DNA of 64,000 nucleotides, taken from contig CAICTM010000405.1 in assembly GCA_903772945.1 (NCBI GenBank), forward strand, positions 1-64,000. The letters run 5' to 3'. Shown here piece after piece: positions 21,801 to 32,404 of the stretch; position 1 is the stretch's first letter, and every line of letters begins with the position of its first letter. The DNA comes from Seminavis robusta. Taxonomy: Eukaryota > Bacillariophyta > Bacillariophyceae > Naviculales > Naviculaceae. A program made the translations under genes and the position numbers. The notes beneath the pieces are model-generated. The model was given only the letters and a program-made list of their open reading frames with translations. It searched no databases and was not told the DNA's origin.

Positions 21801-22891
21801 CCCGTGTCGATAAAATCAGATCCCACCAGGGCATCCACGCATTCTTGAAACGTGGCTTTTGTTTCTTCCTGATACCCTCCTGCAACGAAAGTTTGTGAGA
21901 GTGTTTCACAATCCATAGCCATGCCATCGGGAATGGCAAGACGTGCCAAGAGAACGAGGGAATACGGCGGCAGGCATTGCTGAGGACCATTGCACCCTTC
22001 ACAGAGGTTTTGCTCCTTGAGATAGTTTTGTGTTTCTTGCTCGGAATGACATAGATCTTGAAATACTTGCTGATCCAATGCGGATTGTCCTTCGTTGAGA
22101 ACCTTCCATACAGGCCATAGATGCCGAGTAAAGGGATAGTCGTCCATGCGTCCATCGACATACCAGGCTACATCGCATCCCTCCAATCCCGGGAAGAGAG
22201 AGCCCACAAGGGCGTTCAACGAAGAGGAGTTGTAGGAAGCTTCTACGTTCAATTGCCTTTGGAGTAAGACGCGCATGAACTGTTTCTGCGTGTCACTCGA
22301 CGGTTTTCGTAAGTTACGAGCATCCTTCCGAGCACGGTCTCCACGACGACCAAAGTCCATGCCGGGTCCCTGATGGGGCACCAGTGCGTCTTTCCAGCAC
22401 CACTCTTCGTTTTCTTCTTGGTCTACTTGTGTAGTTGTAGTACTCGTAAGTCTCCTTCCATTGTAGTTGTCATCATCGAGACCATTCTGCCATCCTGGTT
22501 GGACATTGTCGATCAATTCATCCCATGCTGATTCGTCGGTCGTCAAGTTGTAGAGATTATACGTGACCAACATGGCCTGGGTCTGTCGATCGGCAATCAA
22601 AGTGCCCCGTGATTGCCAGCCGGCATTGTCGGCCGCCACGGTGAAATCACCAACGACAAACCCCACAATGCTCAATGTGAGGGCAACCACAAAAGACACC
22701 CAGAAGTGAACACGGGGCCAACGCGCCATGCGCATGTAAAAGCGCTGGAAAAAACTGTACTGTGTGTAGTCAATCACTCGTTCCTTCTTCTTCTTCTTCT
22801 TGGAATTTCTCATCATTGGCTTGGAGCTCACTTCATCATCATCCTCCAGATCACTCAAAGGAGGTGTATGGCCCTCTGGAAGGTCCTTCAT
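18815..22891 (-). CDS. Patched/NPC1/Dispatched-like transporter with sterol-sensing domain
   Basis: RND-family membrane protein that moves sterols or lipids using an ion gradient. Six exons: 21328-22891, 21063-21203, 19903-20950, 19495-19802, 19364-19402 (39 nt) and 18815-19278. All junctions are GT-AG and in phase, giving about 1187 residues. After a basic Lys-rich leader, span 1 lies near 63-84 and is followed by a large Cys-containing luminal loop. The sterol-sensing domain (about 450-620) contains FNFIGVFVVFALGADHVFVA across intron 1. A second loop precedes the second helix bundle with GISVDFVIHLSHAY. The GADD-type and GxxxD motifs carry the proposed proton or sodium relay; here the first reads GADH. 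The open frame extends upstream to 23020 without an ATG, so the ATG at 22891 was chosen. A tiny upstream exon is possible. Confidence 0.9.
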
Positions 22892-23641
22892 CGTCCACTC
22901 GATTTCACTTACTCCCTCTCGTCTCTCCAATTGACACTTGTATCCTTGCTCGGCTCTCGGAGAAAATGGAGGCTTTGAAAACTGACTGCGGTATGGGGTA
23001 CCGGTAGGTGCGCCTTGCACACCTCACCGATCATGGAAAAAAACAAAAATTATGAGAACTCTATATATTTCGCTAACGCTTTATGTACCGCTTCGAACAG
23101 ACCTGGCTGGGACAAGAGACCTGACAAGAGCGACAAGACTGCATTGAGACCTGCTTTACTCAGCAGCACGACTTTGTATTTCAGGAGTTCCATTTGTTTA
23201 CCAGAACTACCATTCTAAAGCAGTCTTCCTGTCCATTGTACTGGTAGAACTGCTTTCATGTCGCAGATATCGAAAATCCACCGGGGTCGGCCTTGTGGAG
23301 GAGCTCCAGGCATGCATGACATGTCGGGCGGGGCCACCGCTGTAGCTCGAGCTCGATCGAGGAACCACATGCCGATCGATTAGATTTCTGTGGAACTGTA
23401 GCCCGTAGTCCACCGGGGTTGCGTCATTTACGTGCCCCAGGCTAGCTACGGTACCGATAGCAGGCACGGCCGGAAAGTCGCAGCGCAAAGCCATCTTGGA
23501 CTAGCTAGTTGCTGTTGTCCTACCAGAAAATCCTCCAACCATGAATGGATCCATCAAGCAAGGATCCACACATTCATTGGAAGATTGTTCTTGAATGAAA
23601 CATGTATTGATTATACTAGAAAATCAAAGCTGGAACTCATC
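22892..23641. other. Intergenic gap between the transporter and LRR protein 2
   Basis: It holds the 5' flank of the transporter and the 3' flank of LRR protein 2. The 3' flank (about 23541-23600, GGATCCATCAAGCAAGG and AGATTGTTCTTGAATGA) resembles those of LRR proteins 3 and 4, so flanks were duplicated with the genes. No gene is seen. Confidence 0.6.
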
Positions 23642-25993
23642 TTATATCCCCCCTTCCATCAAAGAAGAATTCAAACAGGCGCAATCACATCCACACAAAA
23701 CAGAGGTACAGTCAAAGCCAACATGGCAGGACTCAGTGAACTGATCATCATCTTCATAGGCAGTACAAGACACATTCTGCAAGAAGCATAGCTCCTCTGG
23801 GATTGTACCAGACAAGCCAAGGTTGCCAGTTAGATTCAAAATCTCCAAATTTGTCAATATGCCAAACTCGGATGGCACAGGTCCGGTCATCTGATTTTCA
23901 TTCAAAAGCAACCATTTCATAGCAGTCAGTTGTCCCAATTCAGAGGGGATCTGACCAGTGATTTGATTTCCCTTCAAATGCAACTGATCCAAGGCGGTGA
24001 GTTGTCCAAACTCAGAGGGAACCTGCCCACTTAGCTCATTGCTATCAAATATTAACCATTCCAAAGCAGTGAGTCTTACAAGTTCAGAAGGGACTTGACC
24101 AGAGAACTGATTGTCAAACCACTCCAAGTACAACATTTGTGTCAGCAGTCCAATATGGGAAGGGATTTGGCCAGTGAACTGGCTCTCAAAAAACGCCAAG
24201 CCAGTCAAATCAGTCAGCCGCCCAAGCTCTGAGGGAATCTGACCAGTCAACTGAGTTCGAAAGAACCACAACTGCTCCAAAGCAGTAAGCTGTCCAAGCT
24301 CAGAAGGGAGTGGGCCAGTCAAGTTCTGTCCATAAAAGGCCAACATAGTCAAAGCGGTCATCTCATACAATTCTGCTGGGAAGAGAGATGAAATTGATGT
24401 CTCAATGTCATTGAAGGCCAATTCAAGGTGGGACAGGGAAGTCAACATGGTGATCTCTGGAGGAATAGAAGGCGTCATGCCAGAAAGCTGGAGGTCGTCC
24501 AACCAAAGAGAAGTGAATTTACCATGATTGTTGCACGAAGACCGCCAAAATTCTTCGTTGAATTTTCCTTCATAGAAGTATCCAAAACCACTAGAGAACC
24601 AGTAGCACTCTTCGACTGAGTCATCCATCCACCCATGCCCCTTTATGAGAGGGTTCCACTTTTCCCCCTCAAAAGAATAGTAGAATGTAGCTAGAGCAAA
24701 TAACTGCTCTTTTCTCCATTCTGTAAGAAATGTGATGTTTTGATGATTCACAAGCCATTGCCATGCTTTCCATTGTGGAGTTTCACTGCCGCTGTTCAGG
24801 CTAGCCAATGTTTGACTGGGTAGATTATCCAACAGCAAGGCCAGAACTCCTGTGGGGGCTGATGACGGTGCTTCGGAAGGCTCCATGGATGCAACAACTG
24901 TTGGTGTTTCACTTGACCACAACGTGACTACCCCTGGTTCCTTCTTCTGTTGTGTTCCACTGACTGTGCCAACAACAATGGCTGCCACAATGACCAGTAT
25001 CAGCACAAATACGACAAAGAACTGCCTCAGTCTGTTCCGTGTTTTCACTTTTTCCTCAAGATCCACGGGATTGGCCAGTGGCCTCGTTTGCTCCTCATCA
25101 GAATCATCCAGAACTAGATTGGCCACTGCTAGGTGCTGGTTGTCAATTGTTGAATTGTTGTTGCTGGGCAATATGGCGTCCCGTTCTGCGACAAAGGAGG
25201 AATCAACTGGATCATCCACCTGTACCAAACCACCCAGATCAGTAGTTCCACTGGCTCCTACAAGAGAGAATCGGAGAGTGTTTGCACGCAGCAATGCCTC
25301 TCCTGGGGCTCCCATGTACGCTCCTGGTCGGGGTGACAGTTGGCTTGTCCGGCGCAGTGTGGTTTGCTGGATTGTTTCTCCTTTTTGGTGGGTATTTCTA
25401 GTTGGCGCTGATTCTCTGTTGGTTGTCTCTTGTGACATTTTTGCGAGTTTTTCCATTTTGGCAGTTTCGTTTACTTCTGTTGCCATCTGCAGGAGATGGT
25501 TGTTGGAAGTGGAATTGTATGCCTTCTTAAGGTTTTCTTCTTCTTCGCTTAGATGCTGCGCCATTGCCAGTCCAGCTTGTTCTGCCACAATTTTCCTGAT
25601 TTCTTCTGATGCTTCTTCTCCTCCTCCTTCCCTAATTTGATTTGTAGAATCTTGTTTTAGTTGCTGTTGTTGAGATTTTTGGTTGCCTTTTCCTTGGCTT
25701 GGTGTACTCTTGGCATTCCTTTTCTTGGCAGCTGGCTTTTTGTCTTTTACTTGAGCTTCCATGGTATCAAATTCGTCATCTCTGTACTGCTGTGCGGCTT
25801 CTGCCTCTGCTCGCTTGATGAGGCTATCCATTACCGCTTGATCAAGTTGGGCAGGTTGACTATCAACGTCCCTACCGGTAGTAGTAGAGTTACCCGAGCT
25901 GTTACCGGTATCACTGTGGGCGTCATCATGATTTCTGCTGGATGGATTAATCATCTTCTTCAGAAGGTCAGACTTTTTGTCTCTGTCCATCAT
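23642..25993 (-). CDS. LRR single-pass membrane protein 2
   Basis: 783 residues, no intron. The cytosolic N-terminus (1-320) carries AVMDSLIKRAEAEAAQQ, PGAYMG and QHLAVANLV motifs and long Gln/Lys/Glu-rich stretches. The span at about 322-345 (FFVVFVLILVIVAAIVVGTV) differs in sequence from those of proteins 1, 3 and 5. The ectodomain has the conserved Trp-rich block, LRRs of the form LTGQIPSELGRLTDLTGL, and a Cys-rich cap ending CGCDCACLNSSLMEGGI. The LRR half is almost the same as that of protein 3, while the N-terminal half is not. This points to recombination between copies. ATG codons at 25993 and 25954 are both possible; the second has the KKM context shared with proteins 1 and 3. Confidence 0.88.
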   Translation of the reverse strand: MMDRDKKSDLLKKMINPSSRNHDDAHSDTGNSSGNSTTTGRDVDSQPAQLDQAVMDSLIKRAEAEAAQQYRDDEFDTMEAQVKDKKPAAKKRNAKSTPSQGKGNQKSQQQQLKQDSTNQIREGGGEEASEEIRKIVAEQAGLAMAQHLSEEEENLKKAYNSTSNNHLLQMATEVNETAKMEKLAKMSQETTNRESAPTRNTHQKGETIQQTTLRRTSQLSPRPGAYMGAPGEALLRANTLRFSLVGASGTTDLGGLVQVDDPVDSSFVAERDAILPSNNNSTIDNQHLAVANLVLDDSDEEQTRPLANPVDLEEKVKTRNRLRQFFVVFVLILVIVAAIVVGTVSGTQQKKEPGVVTLWSSETPTVVASMEPSEAPSSAPTGVLALLLDNLPSQTLASLNSGSETPQWKAWQWLVNHQNITFLTEWRKEQLFALATFYYSFEGEKWNPLIKGHGWMDDSVEECYWFSSGFGYFYEGKFNEEFWRSSCNNHGKFTSLWLDDLQLSGMTPSIPPEITMLTSLSHLELAFNDIETSISSLFPAELYEMTALTMLAFYGQNLTGPLPSELGQLTALEQLWFFRTQLTGQIPSELGRLTDLTGLAFFESQFTGQIPSHIGLLTQMLYLEWFDNQFSGQVPSELVRLTALEWLIFDSNELSGQVPSEFGQLTALDQLHLKGNQITGQIPSELGQLTAMKWLLLNENQMTGPVPSEFGILTNLEILNLTGNLGLSGTIPEELCFLQNVSCTAYEDDDQFTESCHVGFDCTSVLCGCDCACLNSSLMEGGI

Positions 25994-26680
25994 ACGGTAC
26001 TGTTGCAGCTGCTGGTCCGATTATGTTGAAGAGGTTATTCTACTAGCTAGTAAGGGGATCGATGGGCTATGCATGGGTGGTGGTGCTGCCGTGCAGTACG
26101 GTCCTGGATGGTTTGTTCTGAGGTCTTGGCGGGTCGAATCGAATCAGCGGCGGAGTGCCAAGGCGATTCATGGCGATGGCTCCACGAGTTCGAATCCCCC
26201 CTTAAATGTTCGAACTCGGTAGCTTGGGCTTTCTCCGATCCCTTGCTTGCAGATTGCGTAAATCCGCTGGCTTTTCGATTGAGTTCGATGATTCGCCATG
26301 GTTTTTAATTTTAGTCTAATTAACGTTAAAAGACGTGAGGCCTCGCGAGGCTCCAGGGAGTTCTTTCAGGACTGCCCCAGTTCACTACGCTGTACCAGCT
26401 ACCAGCAGCAAAAAGCACCGCAGCACCGCAAAAAAGTAACAAATTTTTATTGTTATAATAAAGCGTGGTCCCCCTCTTGCTGGTACTGTATGGCTTGACG
26501 GAGTCATGTAGGACCCATACCCCAGACACAGAAAGGTGTCCACTTGGGATCTCGAGGGTAGTAGCTAGCTAGAATTATGACTGTAGAACTGACCTCCCTG
26601 CCACAAGAGAAATAACTCCATTCGGTTCGAATAGAATGCGATGGGCTGAGTTGCCCTCTATAGTTACTAAGACGATTCGG

Positions 26681-26919
26681 TCCCTGCTGGCACAATGAGC
26701 TACCGCGGTTGTCTCTGGGATGCCGATGGCGCCACCAATCTTGCCCCCTTCCCCTCTGCTTCCTCCGTTTGCTCAATGCTCTCCCCTCCCCCCCTTGCTC
26801 CCTTTTGCCCTGCTCCTGTCCTCCACACTCTCCCAGTACTACCTGGTACCCACTATACCGATACCACCGCTCTGCCTAGCTTAGCCCCCCTCTCCTTAAC
26901 GTATCTACTTAGTATTTGC
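26681..26919 (+). repeat. Dispersed repeat R2, copy 1
   Basis: It begins TCCCTGCTGGCACAATGAGC, passes through pyrimidine-rich DNA with TTTTGCCCTGCTCC, and ends GCTCTGCCTAGCTTAGCCCC then TATCTACTTAGTATTTGC. The same blocks in the same order occur at 53835-54058. The flanks differ, so this is a dispersed element rather than part of a large duplication. Confidence 0.8.
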
Positions 26920-27612
26920 TTTCCACTTCGATTCGGCAGATTGCACCGCAGCACCGCAGCAGTGCACACGCTTCATGCAGGACATCATATCATCATCTGA
27001 TTTTCCCGCCATCCAGGCATAGCATGGCCACGGTCACAGTCACAGCCAAGGCCAGTGCTGTCAACAGCATGAAAGCAAGCTCTGCTCTAGCCAATAATGG
27101 GCTGTCCACAAGGAAACCCCTTCATCACAACAACCTTGCATCCCCCCCTAACAAAGCCATCCATGAAGCAACACTGCAGTCATACTTCCATCTAACAGTC
27201 TCAATCTATCGTACTGCAGCATCTCCTTTCCTTGATATCTGGAGCGATTGATCAGAAACGATGGTGCCTCCTCGGGGTAATTGTTGCCTTTGAATGAACA
27301 TGGGGGACAAGCGAGTGATCGATCCGAAAAGGCCATCAGCAATAACAGAATAGAAAGTTCTATTTGATCTGAAGAAAAACAGAGATCAACTTAACCCGCC
27401 ACTTGACTGTGAAGGGCCAAGAAAAGAAACCCGTCCCAAACTGGTACCATACAATTTCAATGCGTCCAGCCGCATGGTTAGCGAATCGTCGAATTGTGAG
27501 AAGCCCTTGGTGCAATGCTACTTTGAGGATATCAGACTCTCTGACCTCAAACCTGCTATCTCTCCAAGGCAATTCCTACATGCCCGACGCAGCCCTTTGT
27601 TTTTCATATGCA

Positions 27613-27800
27613 GCTTCGGTAGATAATTTCCCTACTCCAAACCATGGATCCCGCAAAGCCAAACCCTTTGCCCCCCGCAATGGTCCTCAATTTCTTGCCC
27701 CTGACCCCACAGCAGAACCTAGAGTCCTGAATTTCGGCTGTTCTTTGCTTAAGCCTGGCTCCGGCTGGCTCCCGTAGAATTTCCCTACTCTAAACCCCCT
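27613..27800 (-). repeat. Dispersed repeat R1, copy 2
   Basis: Reverse-oriented copy of the element at 13713. It contains GCAATGGTCCTCAATTTCTT, GCCCCTGACCCCACAG, CTTTGCTTAAGCCTGGCTCC, and both a start and an end copy of the TTTCCCTACTC-TAAACC edge. It lies between LRR proteins 2 and 3. Confidence 0.85.
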
Positions 27801-27997
27801 GACCTCTAAACCCCCCTCAATCTTGCTCTCTCTTAATCTCTGGCCATTATCTGAGGGTGCCCCCCTTCCAGTCACTCTTCCCTTTTCCCGGCCCCCTATT
27901 TCACTGCACCCCATCTCCAGTTTGGAATTCCAGAGGCTTCCAGCGCCCTCTGTTTAGCATCTTTAGTGTATCTAATCCTATCAAGATAATGTTACCT

Positions 27998-28386
27998 CCT
28001 GGACCATTCGACGGTTTTCGCTCAGGCTTTAAAAACGGCCACGACTGACGAATGTCCTGGTTCTCGATAAGGGGATGTTAAGGGGATGTACAGATTTAAG
28101 GGGATGTTTAAGGGGATGTTGAGTATTAAAGGGGTTAATGTTAAGGGGTTGTTTATTTAAAGGGATGTTTGTGTGTGATAAGGGGATGTTGTATGGAGTT
28201 TCAATGAAGGCTTAAAGGGTTGTTTCGAGGATATAAGGGGATGTTGCTAGGGGGTTGTTTTTTAAGGGGTTGTTTAAAGGGGATGTTGAAGATTTAGGGG
28301 GTTTAAGGGGTTGTTTTAAACGGTTCTCAGTCGTGGCAATTTCAAGCTTTTTTAAATCCTGAGTTTAAACCGTCGGACGGTCCAGG
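27998..28386. repeat. Inverted-repeat element enclosing an AAGGGGATGTT minisatellite
   Basis: The left arm (27998-28048) has GGACCATTCGACGGTTTT, CTCAGGCTTTAAAAACGG and CCACGACTGA. The right arm (28326-28386) carries the reverse complements of these blocks in mirror order, with a few mismatches and one insertion. Between them, 28067-28318 is built from some 20 imperfect units around AAGGGGATGTT / AAGGGGTTGTT with variable spacers. The plus strand therefore carries many GGGG runs at short spacing and could form G-quadruplexes. It looks like a small non-autonomous element with an internal minisatellite. Confidence 0.8.
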
Positions 28387-28789
28387 CTGAGAACCCACTG
28401 CTCCCCCCCCCATTACTGAAGCTTATTTTGATCCTTACCACTCACCCAAGGACCCTTAGAAAAGGTATAGACTGCCTCGATCATCCTGGTGCAAGCGAAG
28501 GACGCATGGATACTATTTATTGAAGACTTCTTGCAGGACCCATGCAATGAACTCGTCCATTCCTACCGAGCATGCACTCTGCCAACAGTCATGGCAAAAA
28601 CAGTGACTTGTTGGTCTGGATAAGTACTTTAATGGTGGTACCAAAACCCTGAATGGACCCATCTAGCGAGGGTCCAGACATCGATTTATTGGCAGATTAC
28701 TCCATATCAGTAATACTAGCAGCTATTTGTTCTTCAATGAAAAAGCTATTTTAAAATACTAGAATATGAAAGCTGGAGCTCATCTTTTA

Positions 28790-31195
28790 TTAAATTCCTC
28801 CTACTGTCAAAGAAAAATTGGAACAGGCACAATCACATCCACACAGAACAGAGGTACAGTCAAAGCCAATATGGCAGGGCTGAGTGAACTTATCATCATC
28901 TTCATAGGCAGTACAAGTCACATTCTGCAAGAAGCATAGCTCCTCTGGGATTGTACCAGACAAGCCAAGGTTGCCAGTTAGATTCAAAATCTCCAGATTT
29001 GTCAATATGCCAAACTCGGATGGCACAGGTCCGGTCAGCTGATTTTCGTTCAAAAGCAACCATTTCATAGCAGTCAGTTGTCCCAATTCAGAGGGAATCT
29101 GGCCAGTTATTTGATTTCCCTTCAAATGCAACTGATCCAAGGCGGTGAGTTGCCCAAACTCAGAGGGAACCTGCCCACTTAGCTCATTGCTATCAAATAC
29201 AAACCATTCCAAAGCAGTGAGTCTTACAAGTTCAGAAGGGACTCGACCTTTGAACTGATTGTCAAACCACTCCAAGTACAACATTTGTGTCAGCAGTCCA
29301 ATATGGGAAGGGATTTGCCCAGTGAACTGGCTCTCAAAAAACGCCAAGTCATACAAACCTGTCAGCTGCCCAATCTCTGAGGGAATTTGACCAGTCAACT
29401 GAGTTTGATACAACCACAACATTTCCAAAGCAGTGAGCTGTCCAAGCTCAGAAGGAAGTTGGCCAGTCAAGGGCTCTCCATAAATGGCCAACATAGTCAA
29501 AGCGGTCATCTCATACAATTCTGCTGGGAAGAGAGATGAAATTGATATCTCAATGTCATTAAAAGCCAATTCAAGGTGGGACAGGGAAGTCAACATGGTG
29601 ATCTCTGGAGGAATAGAAGGTGTCATGCCAGAAAGCTGGAGTTCGTTCAACCAAAGAGCAGTGAATTTACCATGACTGTTGCATGGAGACTGCAAAGCAT
29701 CTTCGATGAATTTTCCTTCACCATCGAAATATCCAAATCCACTGGAGAACCAGTTGCACTCTTCAACTGTGTCATCCATCCATCGCTCCTTTATGAGAGG
29801 GTTCCAATTTTCTCCCTCAAATGCATAGAAAAAAGTAGCAAGAGCAAATAACTGCTCCTTTCTCCATTCTGGTAGCCATGTGACGTTTTGGTGGTTTGCA
29901 AGCCAATTCCATGCTCTCCACTGAGGAGTTTCACTGCCATTGTTGATCCTCGCCAAGGTGTGACTGGGTAGATTATCCAACAGCATGCCCAGAACCCCCG
30001 TGGGCGAAGAGGATGGCACTTCAGAAGGAGTCATGGAGCCAAAGACAGTAGGAGATGGTGTTTGGTACACAACAACTGTATTATTGTTCTTTCCAGCAGT
30101 TCCAGCCACAGTCCCTGTAACGGCAGCCACGGCACAGACAACCAGAAACAGAATAAAGAGGACTGTTTGCTTTTGCTTTTTTGCTTCTTGTTTCCTTTTC
30201 TCGTGTTCCTCCAAATCGACCGGATCCGCACGCATTAAATCTTCTGGGTCGTCCATGACACGGTTAGCCACTGCCAAATGGTCCATGGAAACGCTGGATT
30301 GATCGGGAAATAGAGTTGGGTCCAACACGTTGTTGATTGCCGGCAGCTCTGTTGTTGTGTCATTATTAGTTAAATTCGGATTTCCCGGCCCTGCCATGGG
30401 GTAGGCTCCGGGCACCAAGACTTGTTGCCGCTGTTGTTGGATGGTGGAACGGATAAGTGTGGTCTCTTCGAGCGTATTTGCTTGGTCATGAGGACCACCA
30501 ACGGCGGCACTTGGTTTTCCGTGATTTGCATCTGCTGCTGTAGTCCCGGTGTCTCTTTGCAAATATTTGGCTATGCCTGTGGTCACTTCCAGTATATTTG
30601 CTTGGTCATGAGCACAACCCACGGCGGCACTTGGTTTTCCGTAGTGTGCCCCGGCAGCTTCTGGCCCTGTGTTTCTTTGTAACCCTATGGCAGGCATACC
30701 TGTGGTCACTTCCAGCGTATTTTCTTGGTCATGAGCACCAGCGGGACGGGCTCTGTTGACCTGTTTGACACGCTTGTCGTTTGCCAGACCAGCTTGTTCT
30801 ACCACAATCTCCATGATTTTTCTTGTTGCTTCATCGTCCTCTGACTTGGCTTCTTTTTTGCTTCTAGTATGAGTAGTAGTGGAAGCTTTGTCTGTCACTT
30901 GAGCTTTTTTGGGGTCAGATTCTTCATCTCTGTACTGATGTGCGTCATCTTGGTACTGCTGTGCAGCTTCTGCCTCTGCTCGCTTGATGAGGCTGTCCAT
31001 TACTGCTGAGTCGTCGTCAAGCCGGTCAGGCTGATGATCGTCTTGATGCTGCTGCTGTGCGGCTACTGCCTCTGCTCGCTTGATGAGGCTATCCATTACC
31101 GCTTGATCAAGTTGGTCTGGTTGATTCTCAACGTCTCTGGTTGAGTTACGGGTACTAGCTTGAGCTTCACCGTCATGTTCGTTTAATCGATTCAT
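28790..31195 (-). CDS. LRR single-pass membrane protein 3
   Basis: 801 residues from the first in-frame ATG (31195, KKMNRLNEH context). The open frame extends 51 nt further without an ATG. The cytosolic part has the motif AVMDSLIKRAEAxAAQQ twice, then three diverged copies of a 41-residue repeat (HDQENTLEVTTGMPAIGLQR type), PGAYPM, and MDHLAVANRVMDDPEDLM beside the span. The span (about 340-363, VLFILFLVVCAVAAVTGTV) matches protein 1. The ectodomain has the Trp-rich block, plant-type LRRs, and a cap with CGCDCACSNFSLTVGGI. No enzymatic domain. The LRR half closely matches protein 2 and the span region matches proteins 1 and 5, so the gene is a mosaic. Surface recognition is the likely role; the partner is unknown. 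Confidence 0.88.
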   Translation of the reverse strand: MNRLNEHDGEAQASTRNSTRDVENQPDQLDQAVMDSLIKRAEAVAAQQQHQDDHQPDRLDDDSAVMDSLIKRAEAEAAQQYQDDAHQYRDEESDPKKAQVTDKASTTTHTRSKKEAKSEDDEATRKIMEIVVEQAGLANDKRVKQVNRARPAGAHDQENTLEVTTGMPAIGLQRNTGPEAAGAHYGKPSAAVGCAHDQANILEVTTGIAKYLQRDTGTTAADANHGKPSAAVGGPHDQANTLEETTLIRSTIQQQRQQVLVPGAYPMAGPGNPNLTNNDTTTELPAINNVLDPTLFPDQSSVSMDHLAVANRVMDDPEDLMRADPVDLEEHEKRKQEAKKQKQTVLFILFLVVCAVAAVTGTVAGTAGKNNNTVVVYQTPSPTVFGSMTPSEVPSSSPTGVLGMLLDNLPSHTLARINNGSETPQWRAWNWLANHQNVTWLPEWRKEQLFALATFFYAFEGENWNPLIKERWMDDTVEECNWFSSGFGYFDGEGKFIEDALQSPCNSHGKFTALWLNELQLSGMTPSIPPEITMLTSLSHLELAFNDIEISISSLFPAELYEMTALTMLAIYGEPLTGQLPSELGQLTALEMLWLYQTQLTGQIPSEIGQLTGLYDLAFFESQFTGQIPSHIGLLTQMLYLEWFDNQFKGRVPSELVRLTALEWFVFDSNELSGQVPSEFGQLTALDQLHLKGNQITGQIPSELGQLTAMKWLLLNENQLTGPVPSEFGILTNLEILNLTGNLGLSGTIPEELCFLQNVTCTAYEDDDKFTQPCHIGFDCTSVLCGCDCACSNFSLTVGGI

Positions 31196-32404
31196 CTTCT
31201 TCAGAAGGTCTATCCTTCTCAAATGCTGTTGCAGCTGCTGGTTCAATTAAAGTAAAGTGGTTACTATGGGGATGTATGGTCTTGGGTGGGGTTATTACGT
31301 TATTACAGTGCCGCCCAGGATGTTTTGTATTACACGGGAAGCTGTAAAAAATAAATAAATTGGAAGGTGTGGGGTGTCCAAATGGGCGAGTCGAGTCAGC
31401 GGAGTGCCATCTCCACGCAGTTCTATAATTAACATGGACCTGCATGCATGAGCTTTTCGATTCCCAGTTCCCTTGACAATCGCGTACATCTGCTGCCTTG
31501 CGATTCGGCGATCTCCACGCAGGACCGTTGTGGAAATAGTGAATCGTGGGTATTTCGTTAGGAGACTTAACACGTCTCCTCTAGGAGAAATAATATGCGA
31601 CCTAAGAGCCATGGTTTCGAAATACTAGTAGGAGACGTCTCCGGTAAATATATATGCGACCTAGGAGCCATGGTTTCGAAAAAGGAGACGTCTGCTGTAA
31701 ATAATAGTGGACGTCTCGTACCCGTGTTATTAAGAACTACTGTACGTGGTAACTAAGTCTCTAATAGGAGACGTCTCAGCCTAGATATCAGGAGATTTTT
31801 CCTCCAAATAGGGGACGTCTCCTAAACCGGGAGACGTTAAGTCGCTTAATGCAGACGTGCACCTCTACTATTAGTTACTTATAAGACATAGTCGAATCAC
31901 GTTTCCACAGAGGTCCAACTATAGTCTAATTAACATAATATTGAACTGCTTGCATGAGCTTTTCGATTCCCAGATTCCCAGTTCCCTTGACAATCGCGGC
32001 ATATTCCGCCGCCTTTCGATTGAATTCGAGTCTTTACATCCGTGCTGGCACATGGCACATTGTTGAATTGCCAATGATGGACCCAGTAAGGTACCGGATG
32101 GCGGAGCTCACATGCATGCACTCAATGCTACCGGTACCTGTATGGATATACTCAGCGGACTGTGCCGCCTATCTATGATGCACACTCTAGCTAGTTGGCA
32201 AGCTAGATACTTGATCCGGGGCTCCATATTGCAGTAGTAATTGTTTGTAAAATTAACTTGCCTTATCCAAAAACATCCATAACTGTAGCCAATTATGATT
32301 GTACTCGTCTGCACCAACGAAGACTTCACTTGGGCGAACCAAGAATAAGCCATGCTTGTACTAAAGCACCGGCTGCACTCTGTGCATGGTGACATTTCTC
32401 TACC
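31196..32404. other. Upstream region of LRR protein 3, with repeats
   Basis: No gene is seen. A block reading GCATGAGCTTTTCGATTCCC then GTTCCCTTGACAATCGCG occurs twice in direct orientation (31446-31484 and 31952-31998). The unusual GAGACGTCTC cluster lies between the two copies. Parts of this block also occur upstream of LRR protein 2 (about 26229-26330). Confidence 0.65.
31561..31858. repeat. Cluster of GGAGACGTCTCC-type palindromes
   Basis: At least seven full or partial copies of the palindrome GGAGACGTCTCC occur within 300 bp (near 31572, 31631, 31684, 31709, 31768, 31812 and 31830). A tandem duplication reading ATGCGACCTA, GAGCCATGGTTTCGAAA is interleaved (about 31594-31622 and 31654-31682). 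The core ACGTC resembles the CREB/bZIP-type element, so transcription factor binding is possible; a mobile origin is equally possible. Confidence 0.75.

Larger units (their letters stand above)
25994..28789. other. Repeat-rich region between LRR proteins 2 and 3
   Basis: No gene is supportable. The part to about 26330 is the upstream flank of LRR protein 2 and resembles that of protein 3 (CAGCGG, CGGAGTGCCA, TTTTCGATTGA, TCTAATTAAC). Further on are repeat R2 (26681-26919), repeat R1 (27613-27800) and an inverted-repeat element with a G-rich minisatellite (27998-28386). The last 100 nt is the 3' flank of protein 3. Confidence 0.7.

Noticed and set aside
26170-26220. GTTCGAATCC, resembling a tRNA T-arm
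   Set aside because: No cloverleaf can be built around it. No tRNA or rRNA gene was recognised anywhere in the window.
28067-28318. Telomere-like repeat
   Set aside because: The units AAGGGGATGTT and relatives are irregular and are bounded by inverted arms. They do not match the TTAGGG telomere unit, so a minisatellite element is the better reading.
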